From positions 743,887 to 807,886 of the forward strand of contig NZ_SRLQ01000004.1 in the NCBI RefSeq assembly GCF_004745805.1: a DNA stretch of 64,000 nucleotides. The letters run 5' to 3'. This DNA comes from Mycolicibacterium sp. CH28. Lineage in GTDB: Bacteria; Actinomycetota; Actinomycetes; Mycobacteriales; Mycobacteriaceae. The translations under genes and the position numbers were made by a program. The first letter of the stretch is position 1; each line of letters starts with the position of its first letter. The notes beneath the pieces are model-generated. The model did not search any database. It was not told the DNA's origin and saw only the letters and a list, made by a program, of their open reading frames with translations. Positions 22,899 to 32,568 of the stretch are shown here, piece after piece.

Positions 22899-23714
22899 TC
22901 AGACGCTAAGCCCGGGTACCGCATCGGTTCTACCGAAGTCGATCTGCGCCGCCGGATTGGCAATCGCGGTGACCAGAGCACTGCCGAACGGGCCGGCTTC
23001 GTCGAACAGCGTCCCGGTTCCGACCGAGATACCATCGCAAGCCCAGTGCGAATCGCCTTGTATGCCAATGTATTCCGACTGGGGCAGCCGCGACAGTGCG
23101 ACAGTGAGGTCGCCGTTGATGTAGCCGATGCCCTTGGTGCCGAGATTGCTGACCAGGCTGGTGGCCTCGGCGACCACGACCGTGCGCACAAACGGCGTGA
23201 TGTTGTGGCCAGCTACCACGTCGATGGGATTGTGGTAGACGCGCTTTCGCGAAGTGTTCTGATGGGCCGCTCCGTTCGGAAGCCACCCTTGCTCGTCGCT
23301 GCCGATGAGGAAGCTGTTGGATTGGGGAGCCGTTGGCGGGGCGTCGAACGCGGTATCACCGACCCACTCCTGCCCCGGCGGCGACTGCGATTGGCGGCAC
23401 TGCACCAGCGTCGCGCGAGCCACGGTCACCTCGCCCTGGACAACCTCGCATTCGGCGTTGCGTATCCGGTGACCGTCGCGCACGAGCCGCGAGCGGACCG
23501 TCGTGGGTACCTTGCGAGCGGCCTTGAACAGGTCGACCGTCAGCCGCGCCGGCAGGAACCCGTCGGCACTGAACCGCTGCTCGAGGTTCCACGCCGCCAG
23601 ACCGACCACCGCCGGACCGTTGAGCATGTCCTCACCCCAGCGGCTTCGGGCATTCTCGGTCGGATGGAAGGCTCCGTCAGGGTCGGAAATGAAATGCGCC
23701 GGTCGCGTGGCCAT
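22899..23714 (-). CDS. Acyl-CoA thioesterase-like double hot-dog protein
   Basis: A 271-aa protein with a double hot-dog layout of the TesB/4HBT_3-like type. The N-terminal half has NGPAVVGLAAWNLEQRF and LPARLTVDLFKAARKVPTTV, and the C-terminal half YINGDLTVALSRLP and WACDGISVGTGTLFD. Proteins of this group hydrolyse acyl-CoAs or act as polyketide/lipid thioesterases. The ATG at 23714 (MATRPAHF) is preferred; another in-frame ATG is 24 bp upstream. It ends 2 bp from the convergent P1 peptidase. Catalytic residues cannot be assigned with confidence. Confidence 0.7.
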   Translation of the reverse strand: MATRPAHFISDPDGAFHPTENARSRWGEDMLNGPAVVGLAAWNLEQRFSADGFLPARLTVDLFKAARKVPTTVRSRLVRDGHRIRNAECEVVQGEVTVARATLVQCRQSQSPPGQEWVGDTAFDAPPTAPQSNSFLIGSDEQGWLPNGAAHQNTSRKRVYHNPIDVVAGHNITPFVRTVVVAEATSLVSNLGTKGIGYINGDLTVALSRLPQSEYIGIQGDSHWACDGISVGTGTLFDEAGPFGSALVTAIANPAAQIDFGRTDAVPGLSV

Positions 23715-23810
23715 TCGCGCATCCTCGCACAGGGCCAACCCGGGTCGGCAGCTGGATTCTTAGACGACATAATCATGCGGTCGGCGCGGGAATGATGCCA
23801 GGGAGGCCAG

Positions 23811-25280
23811 TTGTCGGATCACAAGGCCACCGAAGTGCCGACAGGTCCCACCCCGGAGTATCACCGGCCCGGGGTACTGGTGGCGACGCTGAGCATCGTC
23901 GCCCTGACGGTCGCGGTCCTGCAGACCGGCGTCGTGCCGGTACTGGGTGTGATCGCCGCGCAGCTGCACGCCTCCCCGCTCGACGTGAGCTGGGCGGTCA
24001 CCGCCAACTTGCTCGCCGCGGCGGCCACCACCCCGCTGATCGGCCGGCTGGCCGACCTGTACAGCAAGAAGCGGGTGCTGCTGGCCGTTCTGACCGTCGT
24101 GCTCGCCGGATCGCTGCTGGCGGCCCTGACCTCATCGCTGCCGCTGCTGATCGCCGCCCGAGTACTGCAGGGGGCCTCGTTCTCGCTCTACCCGATCGGT
24201 GTGTCGATCCTGCGTGACGAGCTGCCGACCGATCGGCTGATGCGGGCCATGGCCGTGCTGTCGGGCACCCTCGGCTTCGGCGGCGGAATGGGTCTGGTGG
24301 TGACCGGGCTGCTCATGCGCGGTGACGCCGGCTATCACCGGGTGTTCTGGTTGACCACCGTCTTCTCCGTGCTCGTGCTCGTCCTCGCGGCTGTGGCCAT
24401 ACCCGCACGGCCGCGCAGTTCGCACGGCTCTGTCGACTGGGCCGGCGCAGCGGGCCTGGCGGTCGGCCTGTCCACGGCACTGCTGGCGATCACCCAGGGC
24501 AACAGCTGGGGCTGGGCCTCTGCCCGCACCATCGGCTGCAGCGCCGCCGGTGTTGGAGTGCTCGGGTTGTGGTGGTGGTGGGAACGGCGTGCGGCGCAGC
24601 CCCTGGTGTCGACGACGATGCTGTCCCGACGCCCGATCCTGTTGACCAACATCGCCACCATATTGGTGGGAATGGGACTGTATTTCGCATTCCTCGGCCT
24701 GACCGACTTCGTTCAAGCGCCGGTCAGTGCCGGTTACGGCTTCGGTGCGACCGTGTTGAGCGCCAGCGTGGTGTTCCTGTTGCCGGGTGCGGTTGCCGGC
24801 TTTCTCACCGCGGTGGCCAGCGGTCGCTACATCGACCGCTTCGGTGCCCGCACCGTGCTGATGGTCGGCGCTGCCGCGGGGGTGGCCGGATTCGTCCTGC
24901 TGGCCGTCCTGCACGACGAGCCGTGGCAGGTGATCGCGGCGGGCGTTCTGGCCAACGCCTACATCAGCCTGGCTTACGGGGCCCTGCCCGCGCTCGTCGT
25001 GCGTGAGGTCGATGCCGGCCAGACGGGCGTCGCGACGAGCATGAACGCGATCGCGCGTACGGTCGGCAGCGCGATGGCCGCAGCGATCGTGGGCGTGCTG
25101 CTGGGCCGCTCGCAGCATGGTCACCCCCCGGAGAGCAGCTTCACCATCATCTTCGCCCTGGGTGCGATTAGCGCCGCCGGTGCCATGGTCCTTATCGCCG
25201 TGACCCGGGCGCGGCTGCGGCCGATGGCCTCACTCGATGATGTCGCCAAATCCCGCGCCATGAATCACGAGTGGGGCTGA
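23811..25280 (+). CDS. MFS transporter, DHA2-type drug exporter
   Basis: A 489-aa protein with about 14 hydrophobic helices. Family motifs are LIGRLADLYSKKRVLL (motif A, loop 2-3), the arginine helix ARVLQGASFSLYPIG, and GGGMGLVVTGLL (motif C of proton antiporters, helix 5). It likely exports a lipophilic compound using the proton gradient. The TTG start is supported by GGGAGG 5 nt upstream. It is divergent from the thioesterase-like gene and followed by the convergent EamA transporter. Confidence 0.88.
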   Translation: MSDHKATEVPTGPTPEYHRPGVLVATLSIVALTVAVLQTGVVPVLGVIAAQLHASPLDVSWAVTANLLAAAATTPLIGRLADLYSKKRVLLAVLTVVLAGSLLAALTSSLPLLIAARVLQGASFSLYPIGVSILRDELPTDRLMRAMAVLSGTLGFGGGMGLVVTGLLMRGDAGYHRVFWLTTVFSVLVLVLAAVAIPARPRSSHGSVDWAGAAGLAVGLSTALLAITQGNSWGWASARTIGCSAAGVGVLGLWWWWERRAAQPLVSTTMLSRRPILLTNIATILVGMGLYFAFLGLTDFVQAPVSAGYGFGATVLSASVVFLLPGAVAGFLTAVASGRYIDRFGARTVLMVGAAAGVAGFVLLAVLHDEPWQVIAAGVLANAYISLAYGALPALVVREVDAGQTGVATSMNAIARTVGSAMAAAIVGVLLGRSQHGHPPESSFTIIFALGAISAAGAMVLIAVTRARLRPMASLDDVAKSRAMNHEWG

Positions 25281-25299
25281 CCCGCCCAGGCGCTTGCGC

Positions 25300-26166
25300 C
25301 TAGCCCGGCTGCACGTGGGCCGGCATCTCTCGTGCGCCCCCGCGGGCGGCACCGATCCCGGCCGCGACGACGCAGCCCATTCCCACGACCGCGGCCCGAC
25401 TTGGGATCTGGTGCAACAGTAGAAACCCGATCAGCAGCGCCAGCGCGGGCTCCACACTCATCAGTGTGCCGAATGCCGCGGCGTTGAGGCGGCGCAATGC
25501 CAACAGCTCGAGGACGAACGGCGCCACCGGCAACAGCAGGGCAAGGCCAAGGCCGATGAGGATCATGTCGGGCGTCATCCGGGGCAGCACCGCCCAACCA
25601 ACCGTCGCGGTAGCCACCACGCCGGCCACCGGCATCGACACCGCCAGACCCTGCAGACCGTCGACACCGTCGCCGACGCGTTGGGTTAGCAGGATGTAGG
25701 CGGCCCAGCAGAGTGCCGCACTGAGTGCGAACAACACCCCTACCGGATCGATGGTGGCCCGCCACGGTTCGGTCAGCAGCACGATGCCCGTCGCGGCGAG
25801 TGCGGGCCACACCCATCGGCCCTTGCCCCGGCCACTGACGACGGCGACCCCCAGCGGCCCGAGGAACTCCAGTGCGCTGGCCGTCCCCAGCGGGATCCGG
25901 GACAACGCCGCCATGAACAACATGGTGGTCAGCGCGGTCACCACTCCGAGCACGACACAGATCCCGAAGGTAGCGCGGGTAAACGCCGACGGGCGTGGCC
26001 GCACGAGCACCAGGAACAGCACAGCTGCCCAGGCCAGGCGCAGCCACGCGGCCCCTTCGGCCCCGATCCGGCCGATCAGCCCAACTGCCACGGCCAGGCC
26101 CAACTGCACACATACCATCGAGGCCACCGCCAGCACGGAGCCAATACGCGCCGGATGGGTGGCCAT
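25300..26166 (-). CDS. EamA-family (RhtA-like) metabolite exporter
   Basis: A 288-aa membrane protein with ten hydrophobic helices in two EamA repeats (about 10-135 and 145-275). The [29 protein letters not shown] and [22 protein letters not shown] segments are typical of the RhtA/YdcZ-like drug/metabolite transporters that export amino acids such as homoserine or threonine. It is divergent from a MarR regulator, with start codons 54 bp apart, so it is probably controlled by it. Confidence 0.85.
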   Translation of the reverse strand: MATHPARIGSVLAVASMVCVQLGLAVAVGLIGRIGAEGAAWLRLAWAAVLFLVLVRPRPSAFTRATFGICVVLGVVTALTTMLFMAALSRIPLGTASALEFLGPLGVAVVSGRGKGRWVWPALAATGIVLLTEPWRATIDPVGVLFALSAALCWAAYILLTQRVGDGVDGLQGLAVSMPVAGVVATATVGWAVLPRMTPDMILIGLGLALLLPVAPFVLELLALRRLNAAAFGTLMSVEPALALLIGFLLLHQIPSRAAVVGMGCVVAAGIGAARGGAREMPAHVQPG

Positions 26167-26220
26167 GGCTGGAATTCAACGGCACCCGATTCAGCTCAGC
26201 GGCGCCGGGCTGGTATCAAG

Positions 26221-26721
26221 ATGGCTGACCCTCATAGGAACGGAAGTTTTGTGGCTATCTCGCGGAAGAAGGACTCACTCGACTCGATCAGCCGAACACT
26301 GGCCCAGGTGATGCGGTTGAGCGGTAGCCGGTCGATGTTCGCCCGCCAGGCCGCCGCGGCCGGGGTTACGCTGACCCAGCCGTCCTATGTGCTGTTGCGA
26401 TTGCTCATCGACGTCGGCCCGCTGGCGATGGGTGTATTGGCGCGCGCCGCCCACATGGATGTCGGTATGGCGACGCGGCAGGTGACCACCCTGGTCGAAG
26501 CGGGCCTGGTGACGCGCAAGCCCGATCCCGCCGACGCGCGGGTTTCGCTGGTGGCGGTCAGCAAGAGCGGGCGCCGGGTCGCTGGATCCCTGCAAGATGT
26601 TCGGCGCGGGCATATGCAGCGCGCGCTGTCCGGCTGGCGGGCTGCCGAACTGGCCGAGTTCGACCGGATGTTGCGTCGATTCCTGGAGGATTCCGTCGCC
26701 ACCCCGATCGACGAAGGCTGA
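26221..26721 (+). CDS. MarR-family transcriptional regulator
   Basis: A 166-aa winged-helix regulator: LTQPSYVLLRLLIDVGPLAM, GVLARAAHMDVGMATRQVTTLV (recognition helix) and LVTRKPDPADARVSLVAVSKSG (wing with the DxR motif). MarR proteins usually repress an adjacent divergent transporter and are released by its substrate, which fits the EamA gene next door. The ATG at 26221 (MADPHRN) is used; 26155 is also in frame but would overlap the divergent transporter gene. Confidence 0.85.
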   Translation: MADPHRNGSFVAISRKKDSLDSISRTLAQVMRLSGSRSMFARQAAAAGVTLTQPSYVLLRLLIDVGPLAMGVLARAAHMDVGMATRQVTTLVEAGLVTRKPDPADARVSLVAVSKSGRRVAGSLQDVRRGHMQRALSGWRAAELAEFDRMLRRFLEDSVATPIDEG

Positions 26722-26753
26722 CGGCCCCCCTGCCTGGACTGCGCCGATGCGGC

Positions 26754-27953
26754 TCAGGCGGTGACTCGGTCGACCAACTCGCGGGCCAGGGCGAACGCCG
26801 ATGTCGCGGCCGGCGACGGCGCGTTGCGCACATGCGAGATGGCGCCGTCGCGGGAGATCACGAAATCGTCGACCAGTGCGCCATCCCGCCCCACCGCCTG
26901 AGCCCGCACACCGGCGTGTGAACTGCCGTCGAGGTCATCGAGCGACAGACCCGGCAGGTAGCGCGCCGCCGCGGTGACGAAGGCCTGCCGGCTGGCGGCC
27001 ATCCGGATCTCGTCGAGTCCCACCTGCCAATATCGGCGGCCAACTCGCCAGGTTCCCGGCCAGGTAAGTGTGTCCCAGGAGTCGCGCCAACTCCACCGGC
27101 GTAGCGAGTAGCCATCGCGAGCGGCGACCATCATGGCGGTTGGTCCGAGGGTGACGTTGCCGGTGATGTGCTTGGTGATGTGCACTCCGAGGAACGGGAG
27201 CTCGGGATTGGGCACCGGATAGACCATTCCGTTGAGTCGGGAATGTTCGGTGCGTTTGAGGCCCAGATAGGCCCCACGGAACGGCACGATCTGCGGGTCG
27301 CGCGGCGCGCCCCCGCGCCGGGCCAGGCGGTCGGACCAGAGCCCGGCGCATGCGATTACCCGCCGCGCCCGCACCGCCCCGTCGGCGGTCTGCACCACCG
27401 GTTGCGCAGCCGAGTCGATCGCGTCGACCGTCGTATCGAACCGGACGGTGACCCCAGCCGCGGTCAGTTCGCCGACCAGCGCCTGCGCCACCGCCGTGTA
27501 GTCCACGATCCCCGTGTTGGGGGCGTGAAGAGCTTGCACACCAACGGCATTGGGTTCGATCTCGCTGATCTCGCCAGAGCTGATGCGGCGCAGCCCCGGT
27601 ACGGCGTTGGCGATACCGCGCTCGTGCAGATCGTCGAGGCGGCTCAGCTCGTCGGGCGACACCGCGACGATCAGCTTGCCGCATCGTTCATGGGCGATGG
27701 CGTTGTGTTCGCAGTACTCGTACATCAACCGGGCGCCTTCGACGCACAGCCGGGCCTTGAGCGAGCCCGGCTGGTAGTAAATGCCGCCATGGATCACCCC
27801 GGAGTTGTGGCCGGTTTGATGACGCGCGGGCTGTGTCTCGCGCTCGAGAATCAGCACCGAGTCGCCGGGGCGGCGTAGCATCCATTCCCGCGCCACGGCC
27901 AAGCCGACAATGCCCGCCCCGACGACGACCAGGTCATACGTCGTCGCCGTCAT
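26754..27953 (-). CDS. lhgO: L-2-hydroxyglutarate oxidase/dehydrogenase
   Basis: A 399-aa FAD-dependent DAO-superfamily protein. It has GAGIVGLAVAREWM (FAD fold, 11-24), the family block TGHNSGVIHGGIYYQPGSLKA, CGKLIVAV, and the C-terminal HAGVRAQAVGRDGALVDDF with PSPAATSAFALA. These are the signatures of LhgO, which oxidises L-2-hydroxyglutarate to 2-oxoglutarate and passes electrons to oxygen or quinone. The ATG at 27953 overlaps the stop of the MscS gene by 20 bp, so the two are co-transcribed. Function is firm by motif; link to the channel is unclear. Confidence 0.85.
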   Translation of the reverse strand: MTATTYDLVVVGAGIVGLAVAREWMLRRPGDSVLILERETQPARHQTGHNSGVIHGGIYYQPGSLKARLCVEGARLMYEYCEHNAIAHERCGKLIVAVSPDELSRLDDLHERGIANAVPGLRRISSGEISEIEPNAVGVQALHAPNTGIVDYTAVAQALVGELTAAGVTVRFDTTVDAIDSAAQPVVQTADGAVRARRVIACAGLWSDRLARRGGAPRDPQIVPFRGAYLGLKRTEHSRLNGMVYPVPNPELPFLGVHITKHITGNVTLGPTAMMVAARDGYSLRRWSWRDSWDTLTWPGTWRVGRRYWQVGLDEIRMAASRQAFVTAAARYLPGLSLDDLDGSSHAGVRAQAVGRDGALVDDFVISRDGAISHVRNAPSPAATSAFALARELVDRVTA

Positions 27954-29361
27954 CGCCCTCACCGGCGGCCACCGCGCGCAACACGTGCGCCCGCCGCTGC
28001 TCGATCGCCCGGCCGAATTCCTGGAGCAGCAGCGGGTTGTCCTGCACGATCTCCTCGATCTGCTCGCGTCCGACCGCAACGACAGTGACCTCGTCGACGG
28101 CGTACGTCGAGCCGATTGCGCGCTGCCGGGTCAGCGTGCTCTGGCCGATGAAGGAGCCTCTCTCGAAGCTGCCCGCGATCACTTCCGAACCGTCCTCGGC
28201 GGCGGCGGCGATCAGCTGTAATTCGCCGGCGACGACGAACTTCATCCCGGTGGGCACCTCACCGGACCGCTGCACCAGTTCACCGGCACCGAACCGTTCG
28301 ATCCTGGCATGCTTGACCAACTCCTGCTGATCGTCGCGATTCAACCGCAGCCTCGGCGCGACCACCGAGCGAATCGCCTCGGCGACCCGCTCCGGCGTCG
28401 AGAACACCTCGTCGGCTTCGTCCAGGTGCAAGCCGGCCCGACGGGCCGCATACCAGGTCCAGCGCAGGAAAGCGGCTTTCGCCTTGCCGTCGTCGGCCGG
28501 AGTGCGTAGCGGGATCTTGGTCTGATACTCCTTAGCCCCCAACGGAACTGCCGACGGGGTGCGGTCGGGGTGGCATTGCGGTAACTCCGAGGCCACCCGC
28601 ACCAGCATCGCGCACACCTCGTCGGGGGCGTCATCGACGGCGAAGATGCTCGTCACCGTAATGGTGTGTTTGCCTGGCGGGCGGCTCAGGTTGCTGAACG
28701 ATGCCCCCGCCAGTACCGAGTTCGGGGTGATCTGCAGCCCGGTACCCGTCTCCAGATGCACGGCACGCCAGTTGACCTCCACGACACGTCCCTTGGCCGC
28801 GGGAGTGTCGAGCCAGTCGCCGATCTTGAACGGTTGCTCGAAAAGCATGAGCAATCCGGAAATGATCTGACCGACCGAGTTCTGCAGTGTCAGGCCGACC
28901 ACGATCGAGGTGACACCGAGGGCGGTGAACAGTCCTTTGACGTTCGCCCCCCAGATGTAGGAGAAGATCATCGCCACGCCGATCGCGATCAGCAGGAAGC
29001 GAGCGACGTCGAGGAAGATGCTCGGAATCCGCTTGCGCCAGCTGCCGTCCGGTGCGCTCTGGAACACCGCGGCGTTGATTCCCGACAACAGCAACACCAG
29101 TACGACGAAGGCGACCAGCGTGCCGACCATCCGCACCGAGGTGGCCTGCGGTGGAACTTGGCTGGCTTCCAGCATCAGTAGCAGCAATGCGCCCAACGGC
29201 AGCAAGTAGTTGCGCAGCACGGTCACCGGCTTGGCCAGGAAGCTGTCCCTGCGGCGCAGCGCGTGCTGCCATTCGGTGAGCGCGATCAAACCCACCGGCA
29301 ACCCGATCGCGATACCGATGGCCCAGTAGAACCAGGCTGAGGCGAAGACGTCAGCCATCAC
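27934..29361 (-). CDS. MscS-type mechanosensitive channel with C-terminal cyclic-nucleotide-binding domain
   Basis: A 475-aa protein with about four N-terminal membrane helices, then the MscS pore-lining helix and beta domain (LFTALGVTSIVVGLTLQNSV, FEQPFKIGDWL, NSVLAGASFSNLSRP). A C-terminal Crp/cNMP-type domain (about 345-460) has LVQRSGEVPTGMKFVVAGEL and GSFIGQSTLTRQRA. It resembles M. tuberculosis Rv2434c in layout. The canonical cAMP-site pattern GE.....L...R.A is seen only partly: the Glu after Gly is replaced (FIGQSTLTRQRA), so ligand binding is uncertain. The start overlaps the cyclase stop by 4 bp, a signalling pair. Confidence 0.85.
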   Translation of the reverse strand: MMADVFASAWFYWAIGIAIGLPVGLIALTEWQHALRRRDSFLAKPVTVLRNYLLPLGALLLLMLEASQVPPQATSVRMVGTLVAFVVLVLLLSGINAAVFQSAPDGSWRKRIPSIFLDVARFLLIAIGVAMIFSYIWGANVKGLFTALGVTSIVVGLTLQNSVGQIISGLLMLFEQPFKIGDWLDTPAAKGRVVEVNWRAVHLETGTGLQITPNSVLAGASFSNLSRPPGKHTITVTSIFAVDDAPDEVCAMLVRVASELPQCHPDRTPSAVPLGAKEYQTKIPLRTPADDGKAKAAFLRWTWYAARRAGLHLDEADEVFSTPERVAEAIRSVVAPRLRLNRDDQQELVKHARIERFGAGELVQRSGEVPTGMKFVVAGELQLIAAAAEDGSEVIAGSFERGSFIGQSTLTRQRAIGSTYAVDEVTVVAVGREQIEEIVQDNPLLLQEFGRAIEQRRAHVLRAVAAGEGDDGDDV

Positions 29362-31547
29362 GGCTCCTCCGCGACTCGCCAGATCTGTTGGGGCGCACCG
29401 TCCACCGTCAACGTTCCGGCTTCGGTGAACGCCATGGTGTCGCGCAGCGTGTCGTAGACGCGGGCGGTGACGTAGACTCCCGGCCGGCCCGCTCCGCTCT
29501 TGACCTGGTGGGCGAGGTTCACCGCGTCACCCCACATGTCGTAGACCACCGAGGGACTGCCGACCAGACCGCTGCCCGCCTCGCCGGTGTCGATGCCGGC
29601 GCGCAGCCCCAGCTCGAGGCCCTCTTCGCTGTTGAACCGATCCACGATCCGCTGGCAATCGAGGGCGAACTCCACGGTTCGGTGGACGTTGTCCAATCTG
29701 GGTACCGTCAGGCCGCAGCTCGCCAGGTAGCCGTTGCGCACCGTGTTGACCCTCTCGATCCCGAGACTGGCTGCCGCGGCGTCGATCTGGCGGGTCAGCT
29801 CGTTGCTCAAGGCCAGGTATTCCGCGGGGCTCAACTGCGCCTGCAACCGGTCGATGCCGAGCAGGTCGGCGAAGATGACCGTGACGTTGTGGTGTTCGGC
29901 GGCGATCGTCTCCTCGCCCTGGCGGTATCGCTCGACGATGCTCTCTGGCATCAATGACTTGAGCAGGTCGTCGTTCTCCTTCCGCTGCTGGGTGAGTAGG
30001 TCGTCCTTGACGGCCAGGGTGCGGCTCATCCCATTGAAGGCCTCCGTCAGGTCACCGATTTGGTCCCGGTTTTCGACAGGAATGGCGACCGTGTAGTCAC
30101 CGGAAGCAATGCGCCGCACGCCTTCCTCCAGCCGCCGGATCGGGCGCACGAAGACCTGGGCGAGGTAGACCGCCAACACGCAGACGGTGAAGATCATCCC
30201 GACAGTGGTGAGCACCATCGTGCGGGTAAAGGAGGATTCACGCGCGAACGCCTCGGCGATGTCGACCTTGGCGATGATCGACCAGTGAAGTTCTGAATCA
30301 TCTTGGCCCAGCGGCGAGTACGCCTGCAGCGTCCGGTTACCGAGGTAGTCTGTGCCGATCAGAGTGCCGGTCTGACCGTGCTCGGCGTCGATAGCGGCCT
30401 CCGACGCAACAGGCTGCACCAGCGTGGTACCGCCGAGCCGGATCGCCTTCTCGGCAACATCGAGCGGCGTGCCGGCGGCGACCACCTCGCTCTTGTAGCG
30501 TTGTGGATCTTCCAGGAAAAGCCGAGAATCCGAGCGCATCAGGCCATCCGGGCCGACCAGGATGGTTTCCCCCGTCGTGCCCAATCCTGCTTCGGTCCAG
30601 TGCTTGTCGAATGTCATCAGCCGGTTGATCTTGGTGATCGGGAACTGCAATGCCAGCACACCGATGGTTCTGCCGTTGGTTGCGATCGGGGAGACCATCC
30701 ACGCCGTGGGCTGCAACTCGGCGGGCTGGTAGAACTCGAAGTCGGTAAAGCCAACGTAGTCAACAGAGTTGGCCGACATCGCCTTCAGATACGCCGGGTG
30801 AAGCTTGGAGCCAGCATAGGGACCGGTGATGATGTTGGTGCCTAGATCGACCCCCTTGTAGGCGCTGTAGACCACGTTGCCGCCGGCATCGAGCAGCAGG
30901 GCGTCCTGGAACTCATAGCGGGTGACGATCTCGCGAAAGAAGTCCTGATATCGCGCGTTGGCCGCCGACCAGGCGCTGCCATCGCGGGCGTCGTCCATAG
31001 CCACAGCGGCATCATCGTTGGGCAACTGCGCGGTGTAATTCGCCTGGAGGTAACGCTGCGCGTTCGACGTCGGCAACAGGGCTTGGACGTCCAGCTGGGT
31101 GCCGCTTTGTTGAAGGGTCTGCTTGATGAAGTTGTTGTAGTAGTCGACGACGCCTTGCCACTGCGGCGCGCTGACGGGAGCATCGGCCAATTGACTGAAG
31201 CCGGTGCTGAACGCCGTCAGAGCATCGGCGGTGGCGGTGCCGTGGCTGTAGACAATCATCGAGTTCTTCAGGTCCAAGAACTGCTGATCCAGGGCGCGAG
31301 TCTGGGCCTGTTCGAGCTCGTTGAGCCGGTTGAACACCGCGGTGCGCAGCGAGGTCCGCCCGACTTCGAAGGCGATGGCTCCTACCACGGCGGCGGCCAA
31401 GATGGTGCACAGCACCAGCATCAGGATCAGTTTTGACTGGATACTAACCCGCGCCAGCAACCGATTGCGCCGAAACCGCTCCAGCATCCGGGGCCTGACC
31501 TGCACCGGTTTCGAGTCCGACCCGCCCTCATCAGCCACCTGCGTCAT
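29358..31547 (-). CDS. Membrane receptor of class III cyclase type, catalytic site degenerate
   Basis: A 729-aa protein. It has a cytoplasmic N-terminus, TM1 (about 35-57), a large extracellular dCache-like sensor (about 60-390), TM2 (about 400-420), a HAMP segment (PIRRLEEGVRRIASGDYTVAIP) and a class III cyclase domain (about 550-725). It resembles M. tuberculosis Rv2435c in size and neighbour. Asp561 (IFADLL) is present, but 44 residues on, where the second metal Asp belongs, is Asn605 (TVRNGYLA); the base-selecting Lys is Asn601; and the transition-state Arg in VN.A.R is Gln (DAVNLAHQ). Catalysis is therefore doubtful. ATG at 31547 gives the expected length. Confidence 0.82.
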   Translation of the reverse strand: MTQVADEGGSDSKPVQVRPRMLERFRRNRLLARVSIQSKLILMLVLCTILAAAVVGAIAFEVGRTSLRTAVFNRLNELEQAQTRALDQQFLDLKNSMIVYSHGTATADALTAFSTGFSQLADAPVSAPQWQGVVDYYNNFIKQTLQQSGTQLDVQALLPTSNAQRYLQANYTAQLPNDDAAVAMDDARDGSAWSAANARYQDFFREIVTRYEFQDALLLDAGGNVVYSAYKGVDLGTNIITGPYAGSKLHPAYLKAMSANSVDYVGFTDFEFYQPAELQPTAWMVSPIATNGRTIGVLALQFPITKINRLMTFDKHWTEAGLGTTGETILVGPDGLMRSDSRLFLEDPQRYKSEVVAAGTPLDVAEKAIRLGGTTLVQPVASEAAIDAEHGQTGTLIGTDYLGNRTLQAYSPLGQDDSELHWSIIAKVDIAEAFARESSFTRTMVLTTVGMIFTVCVLAVYLAQVFVRPIRRLEEGVRRIASGDYTVAIPVENRDQIGDLTEAFNGMSRTLAVKDDLLTQQRKENDDLLKSLMPESIVERYRQGEETIAAEHHNVTVIFADLLGIDRLQAQLSPAEYLALSNELTRQIDAAAASLGIERVNTVRNGYLASCGLTVPRLDNVHRTVEFALDCQRIVDRFNSEEGLELGLRAGIDTGEAGSGLVGSPSVVYDMWGDAVNLAHQVKSGAGRPGVYVTARVYDTLRDTMAFTEAGTLTVDGAPQQIWRVAEEP

Positions 31548-31713
31548 CGGCCCCCCTTCGCGGTCACACCCCGCAGCTAACCGGCCCCGGAGCAGACTAG
31601 CAGCAAGATGTGGCAATCGAGGTCGCTGTGACTGGTGGTGCCGTCGCCAGTTGTGCCCGGTCGGCGGGACTCGCTGGTTGAGCCGGGCGCCCACAGGTGT
31701 TCGGATAGTCCCC

Positions 31714-32568
31714 GTGGACACGACCTACGAAGGCACCCTGCGCGAGACCAGCACCGACAAAGGCGTTCTGCGCTACCACGAGGCAGGCGACGGCCCGCCC
31801 CTGCTGCTCCTGCACGGCTCCGGCCCAGGCGTGACCGGTTGGCGCAACTACCGCGGCAACCTGGGGGTCTTCGCCCAGCACTTCCGCTGCCTGGTCCTGG
31901 AATTCCCCGGTTTCGGGGTGAGCGACGACTTTGGCGGACATCCCATGCTCGACGCGCAAGGCGCCGTCCCGGCCTTCGTGGACGCGCTCGGGCTGGACCG
32001 GGTCGACGTCATCGGCAATTCGATGGGCGGCGGGGTGGGGATCAACTTCGCGATCAACCACCCGGACCGGATCGGCAAGCTGGTGACCATCGGCGGTATC
32101 GGCACCAACATCTACAGCCCTGGGCCCAGCGAAGGCATCCGGCTGCTGCAGGAATTCACCGAGGATCCCACCCGGCAGCGGCTCGTCGACTGGCTCAATT
32201 CGATGGTCTACGACCCGGCGTTGGTCACCGAGCAGCTGATCGAGGAGCGGTGGGCGCTGGCCACCGACCCCGAGACGCTGGCCAGCGCTCGCCGCATGTA
32301 CGGCAAGGCCGCGTTCGCCGCGATGATGAAGATGATGCGCAACGCCGACTTCCCGCTGCCCTGGGCGATCATGCACAAGGTCAAAGCGCCCACCCTGCTG
32401 ACCTGGGGTCGCGATGACCGGGTGAGCCCGCTGGACATGTCGTTGATCCCGATGCGCACGATTCCCAACGCCGAACTGCACGTGTTCCCCAACTGCGGGC
32501 ACTGGGTCATGATCGAGCAGAAGCAGGCCTTCGAGGCGACCGCACTGAGCTTCCTACAGCGCGGCTAG
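31714..32568 (+). CDS. Alpha/beta hydrolase, meta-cleavage product hydrolase type (HsaD/BphD-like)
   Basis: A 284-aa hydrolase. It has the oxyanion block LLLHGSGPGVTGWRNY, nucleophile elbow GNSMGG (Ser103), acid WGRDDRVSP and His in FPNCGHWVMIEQ (about 263). The HGSGPG and NSMGG sequences are those of C-C bond hydrolases acting on meta-cleavage products, such as HsaD in cholesterol ring degradation. The GTG at 31714 is chosen to match family length; the frame is open upstream but runs into the divergent cyclase. It leads a set of HsaA-, HsaC- and KstD-like genes, though 334 bp separates it from them. Confidence 0.82.
   Translation: MDTTYEGTLRETSTDKGVLRYHEAGDGPPLLLLHGSGPGVTGWRNYRGNLGVFAQHFRCLVLEFPGFGVSDDFGGHPMLDAQGAVPAFVDALGLDRVDVIGNSMGGGVGINFAINHPDRIGKLVTIGGIGTNIYSPGPSEGIRLLQEFTEDPTRQRLVDWLNSMVYDPALVTEQLIEERWALATDPETLASARRMYGKAAFAAMMKMMRNADFPLPWAIMHKVKAPTLLTWGRDDRVSPLDMSLIPMRTIPNAELHVFPNCGHWVMIEQKQAFEATALSFLQRG

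Noticed and set aside
24132..25124. Leftward 330-codon frame inside the MFS gene
   Set aside because: Gln/His/Arg-rich composition typical of antisense frames in GC-rich DNA; the MFS protein on the plus strand is unambiguous.
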